Counted from the stretch's first letter, positions 33,851-45,180 are shown. The stretch: 64,000 nucleotides of DNA from Bettongia penicillata ogilbyi (GCA_023548195.1 JAJHZJ010000061.1:7685374-7749373); one strand, 5' to 3'. The notes: generated by a model from the sequence alone, not told the origin. A program made the numbers and translations.

Positions 33851-34089
33851 GCAAATGTCACTTGAAATAATACATATAAAAATGCATTTCATTATATCAC
33901 TACAACCTTGTAAATGAGAAGATCAATAAAAGGAAACTGGGAATCAATAATGAAACATCCCTCCCTCCTCTCAATAGAGATGGGAGACTGTTAGGGGAGA
34001 ATATTGTCAGATTCCATCCCAGTATCAGGTGATTTTGTTTAAATGGTTCTCTTCATTAGAAAAGAGCACTGAATTCCGAGGACAAGATG

Positions 34090-34790
34090 TTGCAATTCCA
34101 GAGATGTGGCACCCCATTGAATGGGAAATGGCCAAACAAATCATGGTTGGTACATGGAATGGAATGCCATAAGAAAAAATTAACACAAAGAATTCAGAAA
34201 ACCTTGAGAAGATTTACATGAATTATCGCAGATTGAAGTGAGTAGAACCAGGAAGAGTCTACCTGACTACAATATAAATTAAATAAACAAAAAAGCCACC
34301 CCAAAATTGAGTTCTATACAAATAAGAGAGAGAAAGAAGGAAGGAAAGAAGGAGAAAGGAAGGAAGGAAGGAAGGAAGGAAGGAAGGAAGGAAGGAAGGA
34401 AGGAAGGAAGGAAGGAAGGAAGGAAGGAAGGAAGGAAGGAAGGAAGGAAGGAAAGGAGAGAGGGAGGAAGGAAGAAAAGAAAGAAGGAAGGAAGTACCTG
34501 AAGAAAAGATGAGAAAATATGCCTTTCCTTCCCTTCTTTGAAGAGATTGGGGACTATAGGTACAGAACACAGAATATACTGTCAGATTCAATTGATAGAT
34601 TGATTAGTTTTGCTGAACTGCTTTTCCCACTACTCATCACTCCCTACACCCTTTTTTTTAACATAAGGAATGACTTGGGAAAGAGGAGGAATATTCTCAC
34701 AAATGAAGGTAATACAAAAACACAAGATATGAATAGAATTTTTAAAGGCATAAATAAGACTAAACATTTTTGCATTATAAAGATACTATA
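34090..34790 (+). repeat. LINE 3' region interrupted by (GGAA)n
   Basis: The first part has CCCCATTGAATGGGAAATGG and TTGAAGTGAGTAGAACCAGG; the second, after the microsatellite, has AGATGAGAAAATATGCCTTT, GATTAGTTTTGCTGAACTGC and AGATATGAATAGAATTTTTA. These are landmarks of the common marsupial LINE 3' region in sense orientation. It ends about 110 bp from exon 34901-34970. Confidence 0.65.
34328..34494. repeat. (AAGG)n microsatellite
   Basis: About 165 bp of AAGG units, mostly pure between 34357 and 34453. Open frames over it are Lys/Glu/Gly or Ser/Phe/Leu repeats. Confidence 0.98.
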
Positions 34791-34900
34791 AAATATAAAT
34801 TATTATTATTATCTTTTATAATGGTATAGAAACTATAAAGGCAGGAAATACCAAACTAAAGGAACATTAAAGAGGATTGATATGAATGGATAAATAATAC

Positions 34901-34970
34901 CTATTACTAGAGCAGTGGGCTCATGGATCGAGGCAGAAATGACGACTTGAATGGAATCATAGTAGTTCAA
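34901..34970 (-). CDS. WD40 gene, 70-nt micro-exon
   Basis: This short exon encodes LNYYDSIQVVISASIHEP then TALVI and the first base of Gly. Its phase (0 in, 1 out) is exactly what the exons on either side need. The acceptor is CTTTTTTTAATAG|TTG behind a strong pyrimidine tract; the donor TAG|GTATTA is moderate. It supplies the strand that follows HEDWVTQ in exon 41549-41666, giving WVTQ-LNYYDSIQVVISAS, a characteristic family segment. The exon lies about 110 bp from the end of an old LINE remnant (34100-34790) in repeat-rich intron sequence, so gene finders could easily miss it. Confidence 0.85.
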
Positions 34971-35469
34971 CTATTAAAAAAAGAGAGAAAATGTCAATTA
35001 ACATCAAGATCATGGATAAGATTAAATAGAACTGTGTAACAGTATTTTAAAATTCACTGGAAATGTGTTTCTGGAGAAAGAAAACCATTTGTTAAAAGCA
35101 TGAAGAACATTTAAAAAAAAAAACATGCGCGTGTGGGTGGACAGGAGTGGGTGTATTGGCGTGGTTGCTGATGGCAGTATCTTCCTTCTACGCTTTCTCA
35201 TAAAGCTAAAACCAGAGCAAACAATTCCTGTGTATCATGTCTAACAGAACATGTCGCAGTTTCTATTCTCTATTTTAGGATTTTCTGGGAAAATCTGAAT
35301 GTGACCCACATCACAGCTAAAAGGACTTGAAAGAGAAAAACATTTTATTCATTTGTATGAGTTACCTTCAGTTTGGAAGATATAGTGAGGAACATAAAAT
35401 ACTGTGACATATAACACCCAGGATCATCTATTTTTGGAAATAGAGTGCAGTGATCAAGGTCTTCCATTA

Positions 35470-35620
35470 AAGTATGGAAGACTTGAAGTACAAATGCTGG
35501 GATTGAGAGAGGTGATAGTTCCCCTGAACTCTGCCCTAACCATATCAGCTCTGAGGGCCACATTTTCAGGAGAAAAATGCCAATGTGGAGAGGTTTTAGA
35601 GTAACCAGATACATAGCTAG
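35470..35620 (+). repeat. CR1/L3 LINE fragment
   Basis: GAGGTGATAGTTCCCCTGAA, CTCTGCCCTAACCATATCAG and GGCCACATTTTCAGGAG match the L3 consensus as recalled. Confidence 0.55.
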
Positions 35621-35838
35621 AAGGGCTGCACATAGGCAGATCATTCATTCATAGTTTCATTCATTCAACTAACCATTTATCAAAGACATATTCTGAGCAA
35701 TGCTGTTATACTCTGCTAAACTTCTAGCCCCCAAAGATCTCTCCTATCACTCTATCACCTTGACCAAAATTTCTAGCACTAGCATCACTTCTGGGTGATC
35801 TTGTTAAAGGATAAAATCATTTAAACTGGGTTACACTT

Positions 35839-36649
35839 GGACAGCTAGGTGGTGCAGTGGATAGAATGCTGAGCCTAGTGTCAGGAAGACTCATCTTTCT
35901 GAGTTCAGATCTGGTCTCAGACACTTACTAGCTGTGTGACCTTGGGCAAGTGTATCAGCAAGGATTCTGGCATACTGCGGTACAGGTTCTTAGATCTGCT
36001 TTTCTAAAAGGAAAGCAACTTTTGAAGGGTCAGCCATCTACTTTAATCAAGTACATATATCATTCACTTAGTTCAGGGGAAAAGGTCAGTACCCTGAACT
36101 TCAGAGAAAATAAAAAGAAATAATAATCAACAAACAGGGCTTCCAACTGTCTGATCATAAGCAATATACACATCACAGATCAACAGACAGTTCCAATTGT
36201 CTGATCATATATACATAGTTACCAGAGAGAAACACCAGCATCTGAGTTTTCAAAGCTGGGGGGCTCCTTAGCAGCTACCCAGAGTCTCATCTGGCCAAAA
36301 AACTACTTCTAATGAGTAAGCCCCAAAGTAAAACCTAATCTCAGGATCTTTATATACTTTTCAGAGCCAGAGGGCATCACAACCCTTGAGAACCAATGCA
36401 TTAGAAATTAACAAAAGGTATGGGCCTCCCCAAATTAAGTTTCCCTTGATGTGCAGGTCCATTAATGGGTGAGGAAGATCTTTAGCTCTCATTAGCATTA
36501 CAGCAAGTCACTTAACTTTGTTTGCCTTAGTTCCTTGTAAAATGAGGTGGAGAAAAAAATGGCCCTCCATTATCTTTGCCAAAAAAAACAAACAAACCCC
36601 AAATGGGGTCATGAAGAGTCAGACTTGACTGATATAACTGAACAACAAG
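35839..36649 (+). repeat. Marsupial SINE split by a solo LTR
   Basis: The SINE head (GACAGCTAGGTGGTGCAGTG) runs to GGGCAAG at 35950 and continues exactly at AAGTCACTTAACTTTG (36505) to a GAACAACAAG end. Removal of the LTR plus one copy of GCAAG restores a normal SINE. Confidence 0.92.
35951..36502 (-). mobile_element. Solo LTR of an endogenous retrovirus, 552 bp
   Basis: The insert starts TGTATCAGCA and ends CATTACA, the TG...CA ends of retroviral LTRs, and is bordered by the 5-bp duplication GCAAG (35946-35950 and 36503-36507). No internal retroviral sequence or second LTR is present, so it is a solo LTR left by recombination. A TATATAAA box at 36349-36356 and ATTAAA at 36042-36047 on the minus strand suggest that orientation, weakly. 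Inside is a direct repeat (CTGTCTGATCATA-like, near 36147 and 36198). A 5-bp duplication fits several retrovirus classes; the family is unknown to me. Confidence 0.85.
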
Positions 36650-36659
36650 TTTTATTATA

Positions 36660-37560
36660 CAGAATCACAAAGAATCTCAGAGTCAAAACATTCTTTAGTG
36701 ATTCCCTTGTCCTACCCACACTGAACAGGAATCCTTCCTACTCTCAACAGCATATCTGATGAGCAGTTATTCAAATTCAACAAGAGCTTCAAAGAAGGGA
36801 AACAGAGACTTTGAGTCAGTTCATCCAATTTGGGATAACTTAAGTTATTAGGAAATTTCCCTTTATATCAAGTCAATATCTGCCCTCTACAGCTTCCATT
36901 GCTTCTATCCTATCTGCCCTCTAGGATCAAGCAAAACAAATGATTTTCTCTCCCACATGATAGCCCTTCAAGTAACTAAACAACTGTCCAACTTGTCCAG
37001 CTCTCTAAGCCTTCCTTTCTTTTTTCCAGATTAAACATCCCCAGTTCTCTCAACTCATTCACAAATGGCATGATCTTAAGACTATCAGTAATTTTGGTCA
37101 CACTTTTCTGGACATATTGTACCTCCCCCTTTCCTTCTTAAAAGGTCTTGGTGCCCAGAACTGAGCATTACACTCATTAACATAGGCTGAGTAATGACTA
37201 TACTATACGTTAAAAATTCCCTCCAGAATTCCTAATATATAATTTAGTCACTATAGAGCCCATGTTAACATACTTCAGATGTATTTTGACTAGGCTAGCA
37301 TATGGTAGTGAAGATGGCATGAGACTATTATATCTGTGATCTTGGCTACCTTGTTTCTCAAGAGAGAGTCTAAGTTCTTATTGATTGTACGCCACACTGT
37401 TAACTTATGTTGAGTTAACTACATTAGAAGCCTCCCCTTCAAGGTAAAATTGGTTCATTAATTCCTTTTGTCTTTGGCATTTTTCCAGGAGAAAGGATCA
37501 CTTTGGTCACTCTTCCATTTCCCCAACTTGTCTAAATGTGACTTCTAGAAATCTCTGAGA
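36660..37560 (-). repeat. CR1/L3 LINE fragment, 0.9 kb
   Basis: Reverse L3 order: GGAAATTTCCCTTTATATCA, ATCTGCCCTCTACAGCTTCC, CATGATAGCCCTTCAAG, TTAAACATCCCCAGTTCTCT, GGTGCCCAGAACTGAGCATT, ACACTGTTAACTTATGTTGA. This is the best CR1/L3 copy in the window. Confidence 0.7.
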
Positions 37561-37661
37561 CCATTCTTCTTTGAGACACAGACAAAGGACATAGCCTTTG
37601 AGTGTCCAACAGAGAAGAGAAAATCCCAAGGGAACCATAGAAAATCACATATAGGGTTAAG

Positions 37662-37910
37662 AAGGGCAGCTAAGTGGTGCAGTGGATGGAATACCTGGCC
37701 TGGAGTCAGGAAGACCTGTGTTCAAATCTGACCTCAGACACTTACTAGCTGTGTCACCCTGTTCAAGTCATTTAACCGTGTTTGTCTCTGTTTCCTAATA
37801 TGTAAAATAAACTGGAGAGGGAAATGGAAGACCATTCTAGTATCTTTGCCAAGAAAACACCAAATGAGGTCATGAAGAGTCAGATATGATTGAAATGACT
37901 GAACAAAAAG
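37662..37910 (+). repeat. Marsupial tRNA-derived SINE, full length
   Basis: AGGGCAGCTAAGTGGTGCAG head, CACTTACTAGCTGTGTCACC, ACTGGAGAGGGAAATGGAAG and TGATTGAAATGACTGAAC end. Confidence 0.9.
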
Positions 37911-38054
37911 GGATAGGACCTGAAATCCAGATACCATGGTAAACCCTACTGGCAAACTCAGTCTAAAAACATTGCCCTCTCTTGCCTGTTCAGTGACTGA
38001 TATGGTCTTTGCTCTGTCTCAGCAGATTTGAACGTGGCCATCCTCTTGCCACTG

Positions 38055-38990
38055 GATAGAGTCAACAAGCATTTGTTAGGCACCAAATATGTGCCAGGCA
38101 CTAAGTTACAGGAATGCAAAGAAAGGTAAAAAAACAGCCCATGCTCTCAAGGAACTTGCAGTACAATGGGAAAGACAACATGTGGCAGCAAGATATAGAC
38201 AAGATAAAGTGGAGATAATCTCATAGGGGAGGAACCAGGACTAAGAGAGATGGAAAAAGCTTCATGAATAAGGTAGGATTTTAGTTGGGACTTGAAGGAA
38301 GTCAAGGAAGCCAGGAGGTAGAGTTGAAAAGAGAAAGCATTCTGAGCATGGGGGAACAGCTAGTGAAAATGTCTGGAGATGGGAGACAGAGGGTGCTAAG
38401 AAAAGCAAGAGAGCCAGTGCCACACTGGATGGTAGATTCCATGGGAGAGTGTAAGAAGACTGGGAAGGTAAGAAGGGACCAAGTTAAAAGCCAGACTGGA
38501 TTTTCAGGCTCTCATCACTTCTCACCTGAACTGTTTCAGTGCTCTCAACTCTCTTCACTCTAATGTGATTTTCTTTAAGTCCAGATCTGACCATACCATT
38601 CCCTTACTCTATTGCCTCTAGAAGCAAACACAAACTCCTCTGTTTGGCTTTAGAAGTCCTTCACAACCTAGCCCCCTATCTATCTTTCCAATGTTGTGTT
38701 GTACATTTCTCCCCATCTTGTAGTCTATGGGCCAGCCAAACCAGCCTCCTCTCAGTTCCTCACATACAGCACTAGATGTCTCATTTTTATTAACTAGCCC
38801 CTATGCCTCTAATACATCCCCTCATCATCTCTGCCCTTTAGAATTCCTTACTTTCTTCAAAACACAGATCAAACAATAACCTTCTACTGGAGAACTTTCC
38901 TTATCCCCCAAGTACTAGAGTCCCTCCTGCTTCCTGAGTTACCCAGTACTTTGTACTATTTCTGTGACATCATAGGGTAATATCTTGATT
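38055..38990. repeat. Two L2 copies back to back, minus then plus
   Basis: 38055-38500 is a minus L2 (AGCATTTGTTAGGCACC, CCATGCTCTCAAGGAACTTG, GGACTTGAAGGAAGTCAAGG). 38500-38990 is a plus L2 (CCAGATCTGACCATACCATT, TTGCCTCTAGAAGCAAACAC, CTTTAGAATTCCTTACTTTC). Confidence 0.75.
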
Positions 38991-39059
38991 CATGGGTGAA
39001 TTGGATTTGTGAGGCAGAGTTGCACAAAATCATTAGCCTCATGCTATCTTCCAGAGTCA

Positions 39060-39290
39060 TTAAAGTCCAGTGGGAAGAAAAATGTCGGGATGACTGGTAA
39101 TGGCCTGGGATGCAGTGGGTGACCTTGTCATCTTTGACGTCTGACCAAACGATGCTGACTCCACAGCACCTGCTTTAGCTGCCTTCATAGTCACTGGAAC
39201 AAATTGTTCTAATATGCCCATCCCATTAGGGATGGTATTCACATGCTTGCGGTAGATACTCCCTAGCTCACTGATGGGGTTGTGGCCCAT
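39060..39290 (-). other. Unidentified 76-codon frame, probably part of an old repeat
   Basis: A minus-strand frame opens MGHNPISELGSIYRKHVNTI and ends HPDIFLPTGL with normal-looking amino acid composition. I do not recognise a protein family. Parts of the nucleotide text (CTTTGACGTCTGACCAAACG, CTCCACAGCACCTGCTTTAG) seem familiar as a dispersed marsupial repeat, which is the more likely explanation. No splice sites fit the WD40 gene's phase. Confidence 0.25.
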
Positions 39291-39779
39291 CAGTTACCCT
39301 CAACCTGGCTTATTTATTCCATCTGCTGAGATGATTTTCTGGGATGTGGCCACTGCACACACTATAGCTTCTCAGAGCTACAGGTGAGAGTTGAGCGTCA
39401 GATGGCCACCAAAGGTGGATAAGCAGCCCTGAAAAGAGTTCCACAGCCCTCAGATCGGAGATGCCAGTCCTCCTTGAACACCCCATACATTATCTGGCAC
39501 TAAGTAGTCAATGAATAAATGTTTGCTGACTGAATGATGAATTTAAAAAAGAAGGCAGTTTTTCCAACGAGAGTGGAAGTTGAGGGGCCCTGCAAGGCAG
39601 GTATTATTATGGAAGTTGCAGAATACCTTGGCTCTATTTATGGTTTTCTATGAAATTGAACAAACATTTATTAAATGCTTATGATGAGCAAGATACTATG
39701 ATAACAGCTGGATTCTTCATGCTTTTTATATCATAAAGAAATATATCAGACTATGTTAAAAAATTCTTTCTACCCCTAG

Positions 39780-40200
39780 CATTGCTTTCATTATTCGGCT
39801 TTATTTCATACTACTCCCCTTCATTCGCTTACTTTCTAGCCAAATTAGCCCGGCACCTGCCTGTATATGTGACCTGCTCTTTCATTCAACATCATTAACT
39901 CCCAAGCATTTCTACAGGCTGGCCCCAATTCCAGGAATGAAATTTCTATCTTTCAAAAGTATAGTCTTTAAAGACCCCGTGTGCATGCCACCTCTTCCAG
40001 GAAGCCTAAGTACTCCTCACATTGTCTCAGAGCATTTTTCTCCATCTATCGTTCTCGCCACATTTTACTTTATCCTCTATTGTTCTGTGTGTACATGTCA
40101 GATCCTAGCAGAATATAACCTCCTGGGGGACAAGGACTGACTTTTTTCCCATTAAAAGAAAATCCTATGTGCTTAATAAATGTTAATTGAATTTTGTTGA
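39780..40200 (+). repeat. L2 LINE 3' end
   Basis: TCATACTACTCCCCTTCATT, CTCCCAAGCATTTCTACAGG, AGGAAGCCTAAGTACTCC and TATGTGCTTAATAAATG. A minus L2 scrap precedes it at about 39660-39720. Confidence 0.75.
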
Positions 40201-40506
40201 ATTGAATTCGTGTTTCTTTTTCATTGCAGCCTAACCTATTATTTATTTCCTTTTTCTTGTGGTTATTATTTTGTCAGCCTCAATTGTGTCTATATCATTG
40301 TTTTTTCCGTGTGCTGCCTCTCTTTCTCTTCTTATTCCTTATTTCACCTATCAAGTTTGCCTTCCTTCTTTTAATGGTTATTTCCTCCCTTTATGATATT
40401 ATCCCATACTCCCATTCATCCTCCCTTTTTATAAATAAGACTATTTTAATGTCACTCATCATCCACTTTAGGTCTCTGCTCAAAGGAGACTTAGAAATTT
40501 GGAAAG

Positions 40507-40776
40507 TAAGTGCCAGCTTGTTGTTCAGTTGTTTCAGTTGTGTCCAACTCTGCAACCCTATTTGGATTTTTTTTTTTTTGGCAAAGATACTGGAGTTGTT
40601 TGCTATTTTCTTCTCCAGGTCATTTTACAGATAAGGAAACTGAGGCAAACAAAGGTAAGTGACTTGTCCTGGATCACTCAGCTAGTAAGTGTCTGAGACT
40701 GGATTTGTACTCAGGAAGATGAGTTCTCCTGACTCCAGGCCCAGTGCTTGATCCATTGTGCCACTTCACTGCCCTG
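40507..40776 (-). repeat. Marsupial tRNA-derived SINE, full length
   Basis: Reverse order: TTGTTGTTCAGTTGTTTCAG, AAGATACTGGAGTTGTTTGC, GATAAGGAAACTGAGGCAAA, CTGACTCCAGGCCCAGTGC, with an 11-T run at the AAATGGGG block. Confidence 0.9.
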
Positions 40777-41319
40777 TGTCAGTTTACCTTCCTCTAACAG
40801 ATGTCACCATTCCTATTGTCTTGAAGCAGTTTTGCTCAGAGCATCTTCCTGCTCTTTTTGACTGGCTCAGCAGTTCTCTTTGGAGCTGACTTCAGCATGG
40901 ATTCAATATGAAGGACAATGCCAGTCTTTCACAAGAGTTTTAATTGCACTGATACAACTCCCCCGCAATGAGAAGTCACAGGGGTATCTCATGGGTCCCA
41001 TGAGCCCTGAGTCATTTTTAACCAACTCATTCCCTGGGATAAAGGAAAAGAAATGTCTTCTTTGGGCACAGGAACCACTAAGATATTTTAGCACAGCAAC
41101 TTCAAATGTGCTGATAAAATGGGAAAGACATTTAAAGGTAGGAAATGTTAGTGGTCATGCCTAGGGGAGGCTAATTGAAACCACACACTCATCATCTTAT
41201 GAATATTGCAATACATGTCATATCTCTTGGAGTGACTGTACTGTATGTCTCATATGGTCTCTTGAATCTTTTAGTCAATGCCTGTTTGGGGTTGGTTGAA
41301 TAAATAATAATTTCCAATA

Positions 41320-41425
41320 TGATATAAGCTCTTTGAGGGCAAAGACTGTTCTATTTTTATCTCTATATTTCCAGCATCTAGCATAGAATCTGATATATAG
41401 TCAACAAATGATTGCTAGACTATAT
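41320..41425 (+). repeat. L2 3' tail
   Basis: ATATAAGCTCTTTGAGGGCA and CCAGCATCTAGCATAGAATC, ending near GTCAACAAATGATTGC, about 120 bp before exon 41549-41666. Confidence 0.65.
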
Positions 41426-41548
41426 CAGGGGTGATTTATACTGGGTCAATGCTATAAAGAATGTGGTTTTCATTTATTTGTTTATTCAAGGATTGACTGG
41501 AGAGAAAGAAAAGCTTGATAAGTTACTGTATATTAATCTGCCTCTTAC

Positions 41549-41666
41549 CTGAGTCACCCAGTCTTCATGCACTTTCCACCGAACATATTTGACATTGGAA
41601 GACCTCACTGCACTGCTAATTCTAATAGTTGGCATGTTTTCAACTGGAGGCAGCTTCTTCCAGGTT
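41549..41666 (-). CDS. WD40 gene exon
   Basis: This 118-nt exon completes an Arg codon and then encodes TWKKLPPVENMPTIRISSAV followed by RSSNVKYVRWKVHEDWVTQ, ending in phase 0. Borders are consensus: acceptor CTTTTTCCAG|AAC and donor CAG|GTAAGA. The VRWKVHEDWVTQ segment (Arg-Trp-Lys-x-His-x-Asp-Trp-Val) is the family's typical linker between the first and second propeller regions. An L2 3' end lies just upstream in the intron (41715-41845). Confidence 0.9.
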
Positions 41667-41714
41667 CTGGAAAAAGTTTAAAGATGCAAAGTAGGAGATA
41701 ATACGAGCTTATTA

Positions 41715-41845
41715 AAGGGTTGTGGAGAGAAGAATAAAGACTCCTTGAGACCAGATGCTGTTTTTCATTTTGTCTTTGAATTCCTGGCACGATACATAGT
41801 GCCTTGCACATAGTAAGGAGGTGCTTCTTGAATTTCACCGGACTA
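41715..41845 (+). repeat. L2 3' tail
   Basis: ACTCCTTGAGACCAGATGCT, TTGAATTCCTGGCACG and CACATAGTAAGGAGGTGCTT lie just upstream of exon 41549-41666. Confidence 0.65.
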
Positions 41846-42589
41846 AAGTATATAAAACCCTCTAACTACAATTGACACTCAGTTTATATCCTTGCATCCT
41901 TCTGCCATCTCCCTCTTTGATATTTTCAATCTCATCCTTCATGGGTTCCTTCCTTCACAGATGCTCAGGTAGCCCTCCTCATCTTATACATAAAAAAAAA
42001 TCTTGGTTTTATCTTGCTTCCTCTTTAAGCTTCTATTCCAACTCTGAATTTCCTTTTGATTCATGGTCTTTGAACTTGTAGACCATGGCCACTATATTGG
42101 CTTCCTAGTCATACATCGCCCTCTGTACCCTTTGTGATGGGGTCCTGTTCCTACTGTGTTCTTGGAGGTCACTCCTCATCAAATTGACCTTTATTTAGTT
42201 TTCATCTACTTGACCTCTCTATGACACTGACTTTGTTTACCATCCACTCCACAAAACTGTTTTCCCATTGCCTCTGCAGTGCCCTAGATGAATATTTAGG
42301 GGAGTGAATACATGTAATTCTAGCCAAGTAGCCCCTCTTCCTGAGGAGACAGGAGTAGCCTCTGGTTCCAACTTCTTGCTTCTTCTCCTCTAGCAGGAGG
42401 GTTGGTGGATGGAGCATAGGCTAGAGATGTCTATTCTGCCTGTCTTTGAGCCATACAATGACACTCCCATCCTACAAATCAAGGGACAGGCCTATGTGGG
42501 GTTTTATTACACTTGGTACAAATGAATGGAGAGCTCATAATCCCAGGTTGTTCAGGTTATTGAAGGAAAAGTAGCAACATTACCAGCTA

Positions 42590-42860
42590 CAAATAATGCT
42601 ACCACCTCCCCTCAACCCATCCTCCTCACAGGAATCTGGGACTCTGCTTTATCTTGGCCAGGATCAAGTCTGTATCAATTCGCCCTCCAAACTACACTTA
42701 AACCCTCCTTCCATCCTTTCTAACTATCCCTCATTTTCTGTCTCTCCAGAGTAAGAAGTGAGCTCCTTGAGGGCAGGCAACATTTTCTTGCTACTGTCTC
42801 AAGCACTTAGCACAATGCCTGGCACATAGTAAATGCTTGTTAAATGGTGTAGAAAAATTT
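42590..42860 (+). repeat. L2 LINE 3' end
   Basis: GTAAGAAGTGAGCTCCTTGA, AAGCACTTAGCACAATGCC and TAGTAAATGCTTGTTAAATG. Confidence 0.75.
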
Positions 42861-44689
42861 CCCAGCAGATAGATAACTCCAACTATTTGCACAATCTCTG
42901 GTCTCTAGCTCTTCACAATTCAGAGGGAGGCAACACAAATGAGGCAATACTCTTCGTTGATCTCAAATATAAATGTTTCATTAAATGAGATCATATTTGT
43001 AAAGTGCTTAGTATAGTACTCGGCACAAAGTAGGTGTTTAATAAATAGTTGTTCCATTCCATTCCATATAAATACATACAAACACATACTGGTTGCATGC
43101 AGGGCACTTTGGAATACAAGTTTTTCCTCTTTCCATGCATTTTGCCATCTATTGCATTTAGCAAGTTTGACTTGGGCTTTTGAAACAACATCCTAAGAAG
43201 GCCCATCCAACGTTTTGTTTTGGCTTTTTTAAGGGAGACATTTAAAAAGTCTGCTTTTTGTCATTTAATAAGGTACCTTTTTGTTCTCCAACAATAGACC
43301 CAATTAGGCAGGGCTCAGTAGAGCTGCCTGATACCTCAGTGTTGCTTTGTGGGCCCTCTCTCTGTCTCCTCCTTTCCTGACACGTTTATCTTGTTCCCTT
43401 TTAATTTTCCCTCATCCAAAAGCTCTCCAGTTCTCTTCTCCCTCCCTCAACCCTACTTTCTTCAATGTTTCTGCTCATCATTTGCATCTCTTTTCCCCAG
43501 AAAGCATTCAAGATTCAGTAAAGAGGTTTTGTGAAAGGCCACGGTGGGGGTTGGGGAGAACAAATGTCCAGAAGACAGTCATGGAGAACTAGGAAATTAA
43601 AAAAAAGCAGCACTGATGCTTTGCAAAACATACACTAACCCTTCAAGATATCTGTATGCTGAATTCTGGAGAAAGCCTTAAACCACTCCCCACTGCTGCC
43701 TGGAAACCTAGGGCCCAGCTCCATTGTACGAAGCTAATTTTAGGGGGAAGGAGGGAGAGAACATGGCTGAGGAGAGAGAAACTGTGAGGTAAGGACAGGC
43801 TTCTAATTTATACAATGCCATTATTATCATAGTTTCTAATTATCCTCCAACCCTTTCTTAATTCACCCAAACCTCTTAGTCACTTTTACGACCAGCAGTT
43901 AGCAAATGGAAGTTGTTCCCTGAGTTACCTGTGACAAAGCCAGAATTTTTTCCTGCTCTCTGGAAAGGTTATAACTAATTCAGAACTCATCTGCAGGAAG
44001 AGGTTTCTGCTAGTCTCTCCCTCCCCCCAGTTTTTCATTTGCTCTGACATTCCTTGGGTCAGATCCCTGTCCGAGGCCTTCCTTTGATGAATTTGAGCAA
44101 ATTTGTGTCATCAGCAAATTGTCCACCTTGAATTTCAGCTTTTGACTTGCTGAGGAATATATCAGACTGTGATGCCCACTAGCATCAGCATGAATCCCTT
44201 GAGGAAGCAGAAGATGAAAGGAGGCAGTTATTACAGTATGGTCCTTGGGTCATCTTGCATCTTACTGGGAATCCCCCTTCCTGTCTGGGTAGAGCCTTGG
44301 TAAAATTGTCCACAGTATCCCCATTCCCTCCATCCACAGAGGCAAGAGCTGCCAAAAGATTCTAGTGCTGTTACCCTAATCCCTGAATAGTAGGAGGGCT
44401 GAAAAATACCCTGACCCAATGGGGAATTCTCAGTGCATATTTACACTGAAGAATGGTCTTCACTTCACAAAAGGGTTTATCTCTGGGATTCCTGCAAATA
44501 GAGAAAGTTTCCCTATGGCATTCACAGGTTTGTTCAGATAATGAATTATTTGACAGAGGTAGGAGGTGAGAGTGAGGAGAGTGGGATGTAATGAGAGATG
44601 TAAAGCTAAAGGGAGAGCCACTGACAACCTAATATCAAGCAGAAAGACTCTTTGAAATCACAATGTAAGTCAATGAGCAAAGAATCTGT

Positions 44690-44925
44690 TGAGTCCTTTC
44701 AGACTCTCTGTTTCCCCATTTGGGGTTTTCTTGCAAAGATACTGGAGTGATTGCTATTTCTCTCTCCAGCTCACTTTACAGATGAGGAAACTGAGAGAAA
44801 CAGTGTTAAGTGACTTGCCCAAGGTCACACACCTAGTAAGTGTCTGAGATCAAATTTGAACTCAGGTTTCCCTGAACCCAGGTCCAGCACTCTATCCACT
44901 ATGCTACCTAACTGACCAAGTAAAT
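44690..44925 (-). repeat. Marsupial tRNA-derived SINE
   Basis: Reverse order: TTTCCCCATTTGGGGTTTTC, TACTGGAGTGATTGCTATTT, GTGACTTGCCCAAGGTCACA, CTCTATCCACTATGCTACC. Confidence 0.87.
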
Positions 44926-44949
44926 AATATCAGTCATGAGAATAAAGGA

Positions 44950-45180
44950 CACATATACCACTTTTCAAGTTTGCAAAAATACTTTGCATATACTCTTACA
45001 CTTGAACCTTACAACAAACCTATGAAGTAGATAAAATAGATATTATTATCCCTATTTTATGGATGAAGAAACTGAGTCTCATAGAAATAACTGATTTTTT
45101 ATGTTCATGCAGTTAGTGTCAGAGGTGAGGTTTGAACCTTCGCTCCAAGTCTAATATCCAAATTCTTTTTATATACAATG
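44950..45180 (-). repeat. MIR/THER SINE
   Basis: Reverse order: AATACTTTGCATATACTCTT, CTATTTTATGGATGAAGAAA, GAGGTTTGAACCTTCGC. Confidence 0.7.

Larger units (their letters stand above)
19201..34900. other. WD40 gene intron, 15.7 kb, the longest in the window
   Basis: It holds most of the SINE, L2, L1 and RTE copies listed here. Stretches without recognised repeats or exons are 19201-19615, 19850-20550, 21445-22140, 22970-24025, 24550-25340 (which holds two X-box-like sites), 25930-26680, 26760-27545, 29670-30090, 30320-30970, 32460-33045 and 33080-33400. An 88-codon minus-strand frame at 19883-20149 has no family that I recognise. Confidence 0.6.
34971..41548. other. WD40 gene intron, 6.6 kb
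   Basis: Apart from the listed repeats, 34971-35470, 39000-39660 and 40780-41320 show nothing that I can name. A 76-codon minus-strand frame at 39060-39290 is discussed as a separate feature. Confidence 0.6.

Noticed and set aside
34259..34591. 110-codon minus frame and 64-codon plus frame
   Set aside because: Artefacts of the AAGG microsatellite.
40224..40696. 136-codon plus frame
   Set aside because: Phe/Leu-rich translation of intergenic pyrimidine text running into a minus-strand SINE.
40780..41094. Possible minus-strand exon near a GTAAAC donor
   Set aside because: The frame (CISAIKTLVKDWH...) does not fit the phase, and exon 34901-34970 joins exon 41549-41666 directly.
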